Of a stretch of DNA of 50,225 nt, positions 23,520 through 33,750 are shown piece after piece; within the stretch, counting starts at the first letter, position 1; each line of letters begins with the position of its first letter. The position numbers were made by a program, and so were the translations under genes. The notes under the pieces were generated by a model. That model was given only the letters and a program-made list of their open reading frames with translations. It searched no databases and was not told where the DNA came from. The stretch is taken from positions 1 to 50,225 of the forward strand of contig CADCDO010000034.1 in assembly GCA_902800345.1 (NCBI GenBank), read 5' to 3'. This DNA comes from Fibrobacter succinogenes (GTDB taxonomy: Bacteria; Fibrobacterota; Fibrobacteria; Fibrobacterales; Fibrobacteraceae).

Positions 23520-26263
23520 AAATGTGTGCTCTACAGAATTTGAAACATATAGCATTTTTCTTGTTGAGTGCCGTTTTCTTTGTTGCATGTTCTGAAGAAA
23601 ATGACATTACTGCGCTGAAAATGAATGATGAAATTGCAAAAAAGATAGACGGTTTTGTATTTGTCTCAGCTAATGGTAAATCAACATTTCTTGGAACGAA
23701 TATAAAGGGAGGACGCACAAGCGAATCTCCGCAAATGGAAACTTTTTTTACGTACAATTTTTACATAGGCGATCATGAAGTATCTCGTGGTGAATACAAC
23801 GCTTTGCGCAAAAACGCCGGTGCCGAATGTGAAGGCGAGTGTAATGGTAACAGTCCTGTGACAAATGTGACGTATTATGATGCCATTCTTTATGCAAATG
23901 CTAAAAGCAAAGCAGAAAATTTGGATACCGTTTATACGTATAAAAAAGCATCCTTTAACGCTCTAGGGGGATGTGATGACCTTGAAGGCCTCATTTTTCA
24001 TGAAACAGTAAATGGATATCGCTTGCCAACAGAAGCTGAATGGGTGTTTGTGGCTAGTCAAGGTTGGAATCCTGAGATTGGCTGGCATAGTGGTAATTCT
24101 GGTTTTGTGGCCCATGACGTGAATACTTCTGTGGCAAATGATCTTGGCGTTTATGACATGGCTGGGAATGTTTTGGAGTGGGTCAATGATTGGCTTACCT
24201 ATTTTAGCGGAAATCCTGTCACAAATTTTGTGGGCGGTGCTGATGGAGGTAGTCTTGGTGAACGAGTTGTCAAAGGCGGAAGTTATCGAAATGATGTTTT
24301 GCAAATAAATACGTTTAGTCGTGGGGACATTTATACAGTGACCTCTGCGACAAAGGGCGATTATTTGGGCTTTAGACTTGCTTTGGGGAAAATTCCTAAT
24401 GCTTCAAGGCTCGATGAAAACGGTTCTGTCAAGGAATCCATGGTGAATTCATTGGCAGACACTTATGAAGTGAAACATTTGACAGGAACCTTTGAATCAA
24501 AACTAGTATTTCGTAATGATGTAACAGGAAATCTCTCGTATATTGATTATGGAAATGGAATAAATTCTGTAGTTGAAATAAAAGATACTCTTCAAGTTTA
24601 TCATCCTGATATTTCACCAGATGGAAAGCGTGTTGTCTTTTGTACAGGAATTGAAGGTGGCGTAAGTCCATCTAGTGTTTATGTCCGTAACTTGGATGCG
24701 TCTGGATCTGGACTTGTAAAGTTGGATGTTGACAATGCTGTTATTCCTCGTTGGCGTCTTTTGGAGAATGGCGACACGACAATTGTTTATGTCTCGAGCG
24801 CAGCAAATAATAGCGATGCTGCTGCGTTTGCATCTTTTAGTACATGGCAAGTTCCCTTCAACAATGGAACGTTTGGCTCGCCCCAAAAAATACTTGATGG
24901 AGCATTTCATGGAGGCGTCAGCGCCGATAAGCAACTTGCCGTTACGGGTTCAAAACTCTTGCGTGCAAAAATGGCAACGGATCATCAAGATGTTTTTAAT
25001 GGAATTGATTCTGTATGGTATAATGGGGAACAAGCTTGCAATGTATCCCTCGCCAATGATGGCTCTAATCGGACTCTGTTTTTAGATTTTGGTGGAAAGA
25101 CTGGTGCTGCATTTGTAGGAAAAAACTATCGTACTCATGAACGACTTTTGATTATGAACGGGAAAGGAGAACTTGTTCAAAGTGTTGCTGCACCACAGGG
25201 CTATACGTTTGATCATACGGAGTGGGTTTTAGGGGGCTCTGATTATGTTGTTGCGACGCTTACGAATGTAAATGGTGCTCATCAGAAAATTGTTTTAATT
25301 AATCTATCAACAGATGAAATTTTGACGCTTGTAGAGGGGGATGAACTGTGGCATCCGTGTCTTTGGCATTCTCGGAACCGTTATGATAGTGAAAATTTAG
25401 ATACGGATAGCGCTGGCGTTTATTACACGTCCAAAGCGTTCTATAGTGCGCTTGAACTTCGCGTGAAAATGGAAAAATTTTGGGAAAATCGCGAAAATGC
25501 TACTGCAGTTGCTCTAGGTTCGTCACGAACGATGTTTGGGATTTATGATAAGGAAATACAATCTCATAAGCTTTTGAATATGGCTTTTTCTGCGGGGCAG
25601 ATTGATGGAATGGATTATCTATTCCAGAATTATGTCGTGAATCATTTGAAAAAATTAAAGGTTCTGATATTGGAATTTTCGCCGGATATGTTATGGACGG
25701 ACGCTTCTTCGACATGGTTGGATGTTATATACGATAAAGTTCCTGGCTTTAAGTACGATGAAAACCATAGTTTTTGGGTAGATGGTTTGCCGGAACATTT
25801 TGTTGATGCCGTAAAGGTGACGCCTCGCCCAGAGACGGCTATGCAATTTTATTATGATTTAGAGGATTTTTTATTGCCTTCCAATAATTGGGGAAATGCG
25901 GTTTGTATTAGAGATTCGACTATTCAAGATTATGACTCTCCTTATTTTATTCGCAATATAAATCATTTTGAAAAAGTTGTGAATGATGCTCGTGCAAAAG
26001 GCTTTGTTGTTGTTGTGACCGTTTTTCCGCAAAATCCAGATTTTGCAAAAACAGGAGTCTTTGGTGTTTATGGCCCTAGACGAAGCTATGCCATGGAACT
26101 GATTGGACGGATAAAGAAACTCGATGTTATAGTGTTTGACGAGAATAAATTTGGTGAACATGATTATACGCCCGATATGGCTTTCAATGAGGATCATTTG
26201 AGTGCTGCCGGAGCAAAACAGTTTACGCATAGATTGGATTCTTTACTTTCTACATTGGAGTGA
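23516..26263 (+). CDS. Large lipoprotein of the same family (array copy 2)
   Basis: 915 residues from ATG 23516, which overlaps the stop of copy 1 as ATGA; ATG 23501 is possible but less likely. The lipobox is FVAC. The FGE-like part (YRLPTEAEWVFVA, DMAGNVLEWVNDWL, KGGSYRN) again lacks catalytic Cys. Propeller-like segments (YHPDISPDGKRVVFCTG, IPRWRLLENGDTTIVYV) match copy 1 strand by strand. The SGNH-like end has GSSRTMFG (from G668) and NEDHL (H894), so the Asp three residues before the His is Asn here. The conserved box FPQNPDFAKTGVFGVYGPRRS is shared by all four copies. Copy 2 is the shortest and most divergent in the SGNH-like part (SPDMLWTD replacing the SLDIDFWY strand). Confidence 0.8.
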   Translation: MKMCALQNLKHIAFFLLSAVFFVACSEENDITALKMNDEIAKKIDGFVFVSANGKSTFLGTNIKGGRTSESPQMETFFTYNFYIGDHEVSRGEYNALRKNAGAECEGECNGNSPVTNVTYYDAILYANAKSKAENLDTVYTYKKASFNALGGCDDLEGLIFHETVNGYRLPTEAEWVFVASQGWNPEIGWHSGNSGFVAHDVNTSVANDLGVYDMAGNVLEWVNDWLTYFSGNPVTNFVGGADGGSLGERVVKGGSYRNDVLQINTFSRGDIYTVTSATKGDYLGFRLALGKIPNASRLDENGSVKESMVNSLADTYEVKHLTGTFESKLVFRNDVTGNLSYIDYGNGINSVVEIKDTLQVYHPDISPDGKRVVFCTGIEGGVSPSSVYVRNLDASGSGLVKLDVDNAVIPRWRLLENGDTTIVYVSSAANNSDAAAFASFSTWQVPFNNGTFGSPQKILDGAFHGGVSADKQLAVTGSKLLRAKMATDHQDVFNGIDSVWYNGEQACNVSLANDGSNRTLFLDFGGKTGAAFVGKNYRTHERLLIMNGKGELVQSVAAPQGYTFDHTEWVLGGSDYVVATLTNVNGAHQKIVLINLSTDEILTLVEGDELWHPCLWHSRNRYDSENLDTDSAGVYYTSKAFYSALELRVKMEKFWENRENATAVALGSSRTMFGIYDKEIQSHKLLNMAFSAGQIDGMDYLFQNYVVNHLKKLKVLILEFSPDMLWTDASSTWLDVIYDKVPGFKYDENHSFWVDGLPEHFVDAVKVTPRPETAMQFYYDLEDFLLPSNNWGNAVCIRDSTIQDYDSPYFIRNINHFEKVVNDARAKGFVVVVTVFPQNPDFAKTGVFGVYGPRRSYAMELIGRIKKLDVIVFDENKFGEHDYTPDMAFNEDHLSAAGAKQFTHRLDSLLSTLE

Positions 26264-26293
26264 TGACGCACAAAATATGGGAGATTTTTTATT

Positions 26294-29143
26294 ATGTTGA
26301 AAAAAATGGATTGTTTACTTTTCTGTATATTGCTTTTTTTGTCCATATTTGAAATGACATCATGTTCTGATGGTGTTTCTTCGTCGGAAAATTGGAAAAT
26401 TGATGCGAAAGAAGATTCTCTTTCTGGAATGTTGCGTGTATCTGCCAATAATTTGACAATCCGCTTGGGAACCGATGATTGTTTAGCAAAATCTAGTGAA
26501 CGCCCTGAAATGAAGGTCGTGTTAGATTATGATTTTTCTATTGGCAAAACCGAGGTGACTTGTCAAGATTTTAATGCGTTGATGAAACCCTTGACTGGTC
26601 TGAAGTTGAATTGTTCAAGTAAGAAAAATCCAGTCACGGATGTGACTTATTATGATGCTGTGCTTTATGCAAATGAACGCAGTAAAGCAGATGGATTTGA
26701 TACCGCATATACATATATCGAAGCCCGTTTTGATTCCGATAAACATTGCACAAGTTTGGAAGGATTTGTTTTTCATTCTGAGGTGGACGCTTATCGTTTG
26801 CCAACGGAGGCTGAATGGACTCTTGTTGCCAAAAATTATTGGAATCTGGCAGAAGGCTGGACTGCCGACAATTCGGATTTTAAACTGCACGAGGTTTGCA
26901 GCAAAAAAGGTAAGAACTCTGCTGTGTGCGACATTGTCGGAAATGCAATGGAATGGGTGAATGATTGGCTCGGATATTTACGCGATACGACGGTATCGAA
27001 TTATGTTGGGGCGCCCGACGGTGGAACTTTGGGCGAGCGTATTGTAAAAGGTGGAAGTTATCGTAATGCGGCAGAAACAATTCATTTGTATAATCGTGGC
27101 GATGTATATACTGTGACGTCTTCCACTCGTGCGGATTATGTGGGATTTCGTCTAGCTTTTGGATCGATTCCCAATGCGGTGTGGATGGGAAACGATGGCT
27201 CTGCAACAACGAGTATAATTACTCCGCTAGCAACTTCTGCAAAAGTTCGTTCTTTGGCAGGCACTTACAATGCCAAGCTTGTGTTCAGGAATTCGGTTAC
27301 TGGAAATATTGCTTTTGTTGATTATCTAAACAGCATCCTTTCGGTGAACGAAATTGTAGATACAATTGATGCCTTTCATCCTGAAGTTTCGCCTAATGGG
27401 AAGAAAGTTGCTTTTTGTACAAAATTAGAAGGAGTATCAGGTAATTCGAATCTTTATGTACGGGATTTGAATGTTGATGGCACGAATCTTGTGAAGCTAG
27501 ATGTGAAAAGCGCTGCAATTCCGCGTTGGCGCGTTCTTGAAAATGGAGATACAGTAATCGTTTATGTAACGGATGCCGGAAATAACAAGAATGAGTCTTC
27601 GTTCAAGTCTGCATCGACTTGGCAAGTCAAATTTTCGAATGGAAAATTTGGCAAACCCAAAAAACTTTTTGATGGGGCCTATCATGGAGGAATCAGCGAT
27701 GACAATACGCTTGCCGTTTCGGGTGCACGTCTTTTGCGAGCCCGTATAGCAAAGTCTGGGTCGTCCGTTACAGAAAAGGCGGTCGATACCGTGTGGTACA
27801 AGAAAAGCGGCGAGGCCGAACAGGCTTGCAATGTTTCTCTTGCGAAAGATGGTGGCAAACGTACGTTGTTCCTTGATTTTGGTGGCAAGACCGGTCGAAA
27901 GTTTGTGGGTGAAAATTATGGTACGCATGAACGTTTGCTCATTGCGGATTCCTCTGGAAAGTTAATTCAGTCTGTTGCTGCGCCAAACGGATATTCATTT
28001 GACCATACGGAATGGGCGTGGAAACGATATGCCCTGGATAATGCAACAAAGACTCTTAAACAAAACGACTTGGTCGTTGCTTCTCTGACTAATGCGGGTG
28101 GCGCTCATTCGAAAATTGTTTTGGTGAATTTGTCCGACAGCTCTGTCGTTGACCTCGTCGAAGGTGATGAATTGTGGCATCCGTGTTTATGGATTAAAAG
28201 TGATGAAATCTCAAATGGCGGTGATAATCGCACTGCGGGTATGAAATTCGAATCTGATAGTGCCGGAGTGTATCTTGCTGGAAATGCGGATGCCGCAGCT
28301 GGAATTCTCCGTTACAAAATGGAATTGCTGTGGACATACAAAGATAGTGCAAATGTTGTCGTTCTTGGCTCTTCAAGACCTTTGAATGCTGTTATTCCCC
28401 AAAAATTTGATGAAGAATTCTTTGTGTTAAATCTAGCGAATGTCCCTAATATGATGGTTGTTTCCGACTATCTTGCTACAAATTATGTTATTCCGCATTT
28501 TGGTAATTTAAAATATCTTGTGCTCTCATTAGATATTGATTTGTGGCATCATAATGAAAATACGGAGTATAACTTCTTTTATCAGGAATATAAAAAGTAT
28601 CCTGGATATGTCTATGATGCAAATCATAATTTCTGGAAAAATGAGAATACCGAAGGCTTGGCTCTTTTAACGAATGAATCTGTAGGTATTGAATTTTATC
28701 AACAGAAATTTATGGAATCAAGGGGATTTAATAGCGAAAAATCGGGTTCTTGGGAAGCCAAACCCTCTGTAGAATATGATAGCACCTGGTTCTCTTCTGA
28801 ATCAAAAAATTACTACGCAAGTTTAGGTTACTTAAGAAATATTTTGCAAGCTGCCGAAAACCGTGGAATTTATGTAATCGGGGTGGTTTTTCCGCAAAGT
28901 CCTGGTTTCAAGAAAACTGGAGCTTTTGGTCGTTATGGAATTCGGAGAAGTGAAGCACCGAAGTTACTGAACGAACTAGAATCGCTGAGTCAAAAATATC
29001 CTCACTTTATTTTTTGGGACGAAAATAAAATGGGAAATCATGATTATACCGACAAAATGGCTGCAAATAAAGACCATTTATGTACATTAGGGGCTGAAAA
29101 ATTTACGCAGCGTCTGGATTCTTTATTAAAAACGTTGAAGTAA
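26294..29143 (+). CDS. Large lipoprotein of the same family (array copy 3)
   Basis: 949 residues, 30 nt after copy 2, with GGGAG 10 nt before the ATG. The lipobox is MTSC. The FGE-like domain reads YRLPTEAEWTLVA, DIVGNAMEWVNDWLG, KGGSYRN; DMAG is changed to DIVG. The propeller-like part carries a longer loop (KKSGEAEQ, and ALDNATKTLKQ) than copies 1 and 2. The SGNH-like part has GSSRPLNAV and NKDHL. Its SLDIDLWHH strand and the acidic YPGYVYDANHNFW segment are nearest to copy 1, suggesting that copies 1 and 3 are closest relatives. Lipid anchoring and lack of a visible membrane partner inside the gene suggest a periplasmic or surface position. Confidence 0.8.
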   Translation: MLKKMDCLLFCILLFLSIFEMTSCSDGVSSSENWKIDAKEDSLSGMLRVSANNLTIRLGTDDCLAKSSERPEMKVVLDYDFSIGKTEVTCQDFNALMKPLTGLKLNCSSKKNPVTDVTYYDAVLYANERSKADGFDTAYTYIEARFDSDKHCTSLEGFVFHSEVDAYRLPTEAEWTLVAKNYWNLAEGWTADNSDFKLHEVCSKKGKNSAVCDIVGNAMEWVNDWLGYLRDTTVSNYVGAPDGGTLGERIVKGGSYRNAAETIHLYNRGDVYTVTSSTRADYVGFRLAFGSIPNAVWMGNDGSATTSIITPLATSAKVRSLAGTYNAKLVFRNSVTGNIAFVDYLNSILSVNEIVDTIDAFHPEVSPNGKKVAFCTKLEGVSGNSNLYVRDLNVDGTNLVKLDVKSAAIPRWRVLENGDTVIVYVTDAGNNKNESSFKSASTWQVKFSNGKFGKPKKLFDGAYHGGISDDNTLAVSGARLLRARIAKSGSSVTEKAVDTVWYKKSGEAEQACNVSLAKDGGKRTLFLDFGGKTGRKFVGENYGTHERLLIADSSGKLIQSVAAPNGYSFDHTEWAWKRYALDNATKTLKQNDLVVASLTNAGGAHSKIVLVNLSDSSVVDLVEGDELWHPCLWIKSDEISNGGDNRTAGMKFESDSAGVYLAGNADAAAGILRYKMELLWTYKDSANVVVLGSSRPLNAVIPQKFDEEFFVLNLANVPNMMVVSDYLATNYVIPHFGNLKYLVLSLDIDLWHHNENTEYNFFYQEYKKYPGYVYDANHNFWKNENTEGLALLTNESVGIEFYQQKFMESRGFNSEKSGSWEAKPSVEYDSTWFSSESKNYYASLGYLRNILQAAENRGIYVIGVVFPQSPGFKKTGAFGRYGIRRSEAPKLLNELESLSQKYPHFIFWDENKMGNHDYTDKMAANKDHLCTLGAEKFTQRLDSLLKTLK

Positions 29144-29174
29144 TGTATATAGAAGCATGTGAGAACAAACCGAT

Positions 29175-32111
29175 ATGAAAAAGTTGAATGCAAAAAAAGT
29201 TTTTATTTGGCTTTTGTCGATACTGTTTCTTTCGATGTTCGAATCATGTTCTGAAGAATCATCGACAGGTGCAGAACCGGGTTCTCCTACAATTTGTTCT
29301 TCAAAAGCGGATTGTCCCAATGTGGATTTGCAAGACGATTTTATATTGATTCGATCTTCTAAAAAAAGAACTGTTTTAGGAACCAATTCTAATTCGGCTA
29401 AATCAAATGAACGCCCTGAAATGGAGGTTTCGTTCGATTATGCTTTTCAATTGGGGATGCATGAAGTAACCTGTGGCGAATACAATGCCTTGATGGGTGG
29501 GAAAAAGGACAGTGCTACGCTTGAGTGCGCTAACGATTCCTTACCTGCGGTTAATGTGACTTATTACGATGCCGTTCTCTTTGCAAATGCTAAAAGTAAA
29601 AAAGAGGGGAAGGATACGGCGTATGCTTATGTTTCCGCGGAATTTGATAAGAAAGGTCATTGTGTTTTGCTGAATGGCTTCAAGTTTAATTTTGATGTTG
29701 ATGCTTACCGGTTGCCTACTGAAGCCGAGTGGGTTTTTGCGTCGGAACTTTCGGTTGATGTTGAAAATAGTTGGAATTCGGAAAATTCGGATTTTGCCGC
29801 ACATGAAGTTTGTCGCAAAAAAGAAAAAAATGGTTTTTGCGATTTGTCTGGGAATGTGACAGAATGGGTTAACGATTGGCTTGGAGCTTTTCGTGATACG
29901 TCGGTTACGAATTATATGGGCGCTCCAAATGGGGGAACTCTTGATGAACGTGTTATCAAGGGGGGTAACTTCAGAAGTGAACCGTCCTTGATAAATCTTC
30001 ATTCACGTGGTGATGTTTACACTGTAACGAGCGCCAGCTATTCGGATTATTTGGGCTTTCGTTTGGCGTACGGAAAGATTGAAAATCCTGTTTGGTTTGA
30101 TGCTTCTGGTAATGTTGTCCTTTCGAATGTTTTGGTGTTGACGAATAAACGGAGCATATCACCGCTTTTAGGTTCGTCCCGTTTAAAAATGGCTTTCCGT
30201 AATGATGTGACCGGAAATCTTGCTTTTGTCGATTTTTCAAATATCTTGCCTTCTGTTGTTGAAATCAAGGACACGATTAACGCTTATCATCCTGATATTT
30301 CACCGGATGGAAAGCGCGTTGCATTCTGCACTGGGCAGGAAGGCATTGCGGGTAAATCGGTTGTTTATGTCCGGGACTTGAATGAAAAAGGGACTAATCT
30401 TGTGAAGTTGGATGTGAAATCCGCCGCGGTGCCCCGTTGGCGAGTCCTTGAGAATGGAGATACCGCGATTGTCTATGTAACGGATACGGGCAATAATAAA
30501 GAAAACGCAGAATTTTTTTCTCAAAGTACATGGCAGGTTCCTTTTGCTAAAGGAAAGTTCGGTAAACCGGTAAAATTGTTTGATGGAGCCTACCATGGAG
30601 GCATTAGTGATGATGAAAAATTGTCGGTTTCGGGGGCTCGCTTACTACGTGCTCGCATGGCTAAGAATGAATCGACGATAATATCGAAGGCTGTGGACTC
30701 TATTTGGTACGACGGTAACCAAGCGTGCAACGCATCTTTGAACAAACAGACGAAGCGTTCGCTTTTCCTTGATTTTGCGGGTGAAACTGGAATTAATTTT
30801 GTCGGAAAGAAATACCGGACGCATGAACGTTTGTTCATTGCTGATAGTACGGGTAAATTGCTTTCTTCCGTAGTTTCGCCTCAAGGATACACATTTGATC
30901 ATAGTGAATGGGTTTTAAATCATGATGAATTTGCTGTGGTTTCGCTTGTAAATGCTGACGGGGCCCATCAGAAAATTGCCTTGGTGAATACAAAGGATGG
31001 AACTATAACGAACCTTGCTGAAGGGAATGAACTTTGGCACCCCTGTTTTTGGACTCCGTTTGATAAATTGACGAACAACGTAAATTGGAGCATAGATAGT
31101 GTTGGCCATTATTTTTCTGAAGAAAACCAACCTTATAATTTGCTTTCGCATAAAATGGCTTTGTTCTGGAGCCTTAAGGATTCTGTGGAATTGATGGCTC
31201 TTGGAAATTCCCGTATTCGATCTGGTTTTGATCCTCTTCTTATGAGCGTTAATTCTATAAATTTGTCTTCGATTCCATGCGATATGCATTGTATTCATTA
31301 TCTCTTTAAAAATTATGTTTTGAATCAGTGCCCTAAAATTAAATATGTTGTTTTGAGCCTTGATTTCGATTTGTGGTATAATTATAATGAATTCGAGGAT
31401 ATTGAAAAGGTTGCAGGTGGAGTTCCTGGCTATGAATACGACAAAAATCATAATTTTTATCCAGAAGGTGTTGATTCAACTTTTGTAAAATTGGTTTGGG
31501 ATAATGCTTCTTCGGATGCCGACGATATGATGAAATTTAAAGGTTGGGCTCCATCTGATATAAATGTAGGATGGATTAATTATAATGGCGTGGCTGAAAT
31601 ACTTCATGATTCCATATGGAGTGATTATATGTTGAATCAGAGCTATTTCGACTGTCTTGTTGATTATGATGAAAAAACGTGCGAATCTACGTATCATTTA
31701 AATGTATTAAATCCCGATTCCAGTTTGACAGGGTGCCTTAAAGACCATGATATAGATAAATGCTATTCCACAATATCCTTTAGTTTAAATAAATTAAAGG
31801 ATATTATCCTTTTGGCGAAAAAACAAAATATCACAGTTATTGGGATTGTGTTTCCGATAAGTCCTTATTATAAAGGAACGGGTGCTTATGGACGTCATGG
31901 AATGCAGCGTAGTCATGCAAAAAAAATAGTAGAAAAAATCCGGAATATGGCGGAAAATGATCCGAATTTTATCTTTGTTGATGAAAATAAATTTGGCGAT
32001 CACGATTACCCGAATACGATGGCTTTTGACTATGATCACTTGAACAGATTGGGCGCAGAAAAACTTTCTTCACGTATAGATTCTTTAATCCAAGTATTGG
32101 AAATAAAATAA
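29175..32111 (+). CDS. Large lipoprotein of the same family (array copy 4)
   Basis: 978 residues, the longest copy, starting 31 nt after copy 3 with only a weak GTGAG ribosome site. The lipobox is FESC. In the FGE-like part KGGSYRN has become KGGNFRS. The SGNH-like part departs further: GSSR is GNSR (LALGNSRIRSG in outline, LMALGNSRIR) and DYDHL closes the domain. An insertion of about 70 residues with four Cys (FDCLVDYDEKTC, LTGCLKDHDIDKC) lies before the last conserved box and is missing in copies 1-3. It could be a substrate-specificity insert held by disulfides. The membrane protein gene follows after 9 nt. Confidence 0.78.
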   Translation: MKKLNAKKVFIWLLSILFLSMFESCSEESSTGAEPGSPTICSSKADCPNVDLQDDFILIRSSKKRTVLGTNSNSAKSNERPEMEVSFDYAFQLGMHEVTCGEYNALMGGKKDSATLECANDSLPAVNVTYYDAVLFANAKSKKEGKDTAYAYVSAEFDKKGHCVLLNGFKFNFDVDAYRLPTEAEWVFASELSVDVENSWNSENSDFAAHEVCRKKEKNGFCDLSGNVTEWVNDWLGAFRDTSVTNYMGAPNGGTLDERVIKGGNFRSEPSLINLHSRGDVYTVTSASYSDYLGFRLAYGKIENPVWFDASGNVVLSNVLVLTNKRSISPLLGSSRLKMAFRNDVTGNLAFVDFSNILPSVVEIKDTINAYHPDISPDGKRVAFCTGQEGIAGKSVVYVRDLNEKGTNLVKLDVKSAAVPRWRVLENGDTAIVYVTDTGNNKENAEFFSQSTWQVPFAKGKFGKPVKLFDGAYHGGISDDEKLSVSGARLLRARMAKNESTIISKAVDSIWYDGNQACNASLNKQTKRSLFLDFAGETGINFVGKKYRTHERLFIADSTGKLLSSVVSPQGYTFDHSEWVLNHDEFAVVSLVNADGAHQKIALVNTKDGTITNLAEGNELWHPCFWTPFDKLTNNVNWSIDSVGHYFSEENQPYNLLSHKMALFWSLKDSVELMALGNSRIRSGFDPLLMSVNSINLSSIPCDMHCIHYLFKNYVLNQCPKIKYVVLSLDFDLWYNYNEFEDIEKVAGGVPGYEYDKNHNFYPEGVDSTFVKLVWDNASSDADDMMKFKGWAPSDINVGWINYNGVAEILHDSIWSDYMLNQSYFDCLVDYDEKTCESTYHLNVLNPDSSLTGCLKDHDIDKCYSTISFSLNKLKDIILLAKKQNITVIGIVFPISPYYKGTGAYGRHGMQRSHAKKIVEKIRNMAENDPNFIFVDENKFGDHDYPNTMAFDYDHLNRLGAEKLSSRIDSLIQVLEIK

Positions 32112-32120
32112 AGGTGAAGC

Positions 32121-33665
32121 ATGTTGGGGCTACACATTTGGGTGTCTATAGCGGTAGTTCTTTTTGCAGTTTTTCCGCTGACGGATACTGATATCTGGTG
32201 GCATTTGGCCTGTGCGCGGGGGTGGGTGACGACTTGGACGCCTGTGCGCGAGCCTGTCGTCCAAGTGCATGAATTCTTTCAGCAGACGGTTGCGTTTGTC
32301 TATAATATTGGTGGAGCCTCGTTGTTGGTTTCGTTTAAGGCGCTTCTTTGGGGCATTGTATTTTTTCTGTTTTTATTGCCCTTGTTGCGTTCTTCAAAAT
32401 TGTCGAAGGGTCCCGTTACGTTGGTTGTCGTCGCTAGCGTTGCGATACTTCTTTATGTTTTTCGTTATCAGTTTGAAATTCGTCCAGTGCTGTTTAGCTT
32501 GCTGTTCCTCGGTGTTTATTGGAACGTGTTGCCGTGGCTCTTGAGGGACTCGGCAATCCCGTATGGCATAAAAAAAATCTCGGCGACTGTACTGATTCTC
32601 GTTATTCAATGGATTTGGTGCAAGTGTCAGGGATTGTATATTCTTGGTCCGCTTTTTGCTTTTTTGGTTTTTGTTTCTGTTCGCAAAGCGATTGCCTGGC
32701 AGGCTGCTTTTATTCTCTTGCTGTTTGCGATGCCGTTTTTGCACCGTGATGGTATGAATTTATTCTTGTACCCGTTCGGCTTGTTGGACCGTCTGCTTGG
32801 GCTTTCGCCTTCGGCTGCAATTTTTGCAAGTGAAATCGCTGAAAATCGTTCGCCGGTTACGCTTTTGCTAAATGGCGAAAATGTGATACAAAGTGTATTG
32901 ATGATTGTGCTGTGCATGGCTGGGACTGTCGTGAGTTGCGCAACACTTTTTAAATGTTTTCGGAACTCTGCGGAGAGATTTCAAGAAATATGGAAATACG
33001 TTACTCTCCTTGTCACCGCTAGTCTTGCCTTTGTTGCCGAACGCAATTTTGTTCTTTTTTTGCCAGTGCTTGTGGCCATCGCCATTCCTGCGGTCAACAA
33101 AGCTCTCTCTAAGTTCTGCCAAAGTCATCCTAGCCTCCAATCGCTAGCTACGACCCACATCCATCAAAGTTCCTACTTCTATCAACTCTGTTCTAAATTA
33201 CGTTTCCCGACTACATTCTACTTGTTGTTTCCTATTCTTGTAATCGCTTTCCTTCTTGGATTTTGGACCAAATCCCTCGCGTCATATGACCGTTCCATGA
33301 TTGCGTTCCAACGTGTACCGGTTGCAGCGACCGCCTGGATGGTCGGACATCCTCATCCGGGCCGACTATTCAATGACGACCGTGCGGGAGGCTACTTGGC
33401 GTTTATGAATCCGTCCGATTCGACGTATATCGATGGTCGATTCATCTTGAAAACGGCAGATTTTTTTGAACGCTATCTTGAATATTCGGAAACGCCCTCG
33501 CTTTTTTTGCGTGATGCCGATTCGCTAGATATCGACCGCGTGGTGCTTCCGTTGCGTTATTATGCCCGGTGGAATGGTTTGCTTATGACTCTCGATTCTG
33601 CCGAAAATTGGCACGTAGTGTATCGGGATTCGCTTTTTGTTGTGATGGACCGCACAAAGTTCTGA
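32121..33665 (+). CDS. Polytopic membrane protein (GT-C-like)
   Basis: 514 residues with about ten hydrophobic helices in the first 400 and a soluble C-terminal domain of about 100 residues. A DTDIWWH motif (residues 22-28) follows the first helix; acidic residues at this place with Trp/His resemble GT-C glycosyltransferases and related membrane proteins that take lipid-linked sugars. The C-terminal part has FNDDRAGGYLAFMNPSDSTYIDGR, a segment I have seen in annotated hypothetical proteins of this class. AGGTGAAG stands 2-9 nt before ATG. The 9-nt gap after copy 4 puts it in the same operon, where it may supply the membrane step of surface glycan work (inference). Confidence 0.65.
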   Translation: MLGLHIWVSIAVVLFAVFPLTDTDIWWHLACARGWVTTWTPVREPVVQVHEFFQQTVAFVYNIGGASLLVSFKALLWGIVFFLFLLPLLRSSKLSKGPVTLVVVASVAILLYVFRYQFEIRPVLFSLLFLGVYWNVLPWLLRDSAIPYGIKKISATVLILVIQWIWCKCQGLYILGPLFAFLVFVSVRKAIAWQAAFILLLFAMPFLHRDGMNLFLYPFGLLDRLLGLSPSAAIFASEIAENRSPVTLLLNGENVIQSVLMIVLCMAGTVVSCATLFKCFRNSAERFQEIWKYVTLLVTASLAFVAERNFVLFLPVLVAIAIPAVNKALSKFCQSHPSLQSLATTHIHQSSYFYQLCSKLRFPTTFYLLFPILVIAFLLGFWTKSLASYDRSMIAFQRVPVAATAWMVGHPHPGRLFNDDRAGGYLAFMNPSDSTYIDGRFILKTADFFERYLEYSETPSLFLRDADSLDIDRVVLPLRYYARWNGLLMTLDSAENWHVVYRDSLFVVMDRTKF

Positions 33666-33750
33666 AACGTATGTCATAAATAATTTATTTTTGAGTACTA
33701 AAAATTTATTTTTAAATAGATTTAACGGCCCTCGGGGCATAGGAGTTGGT

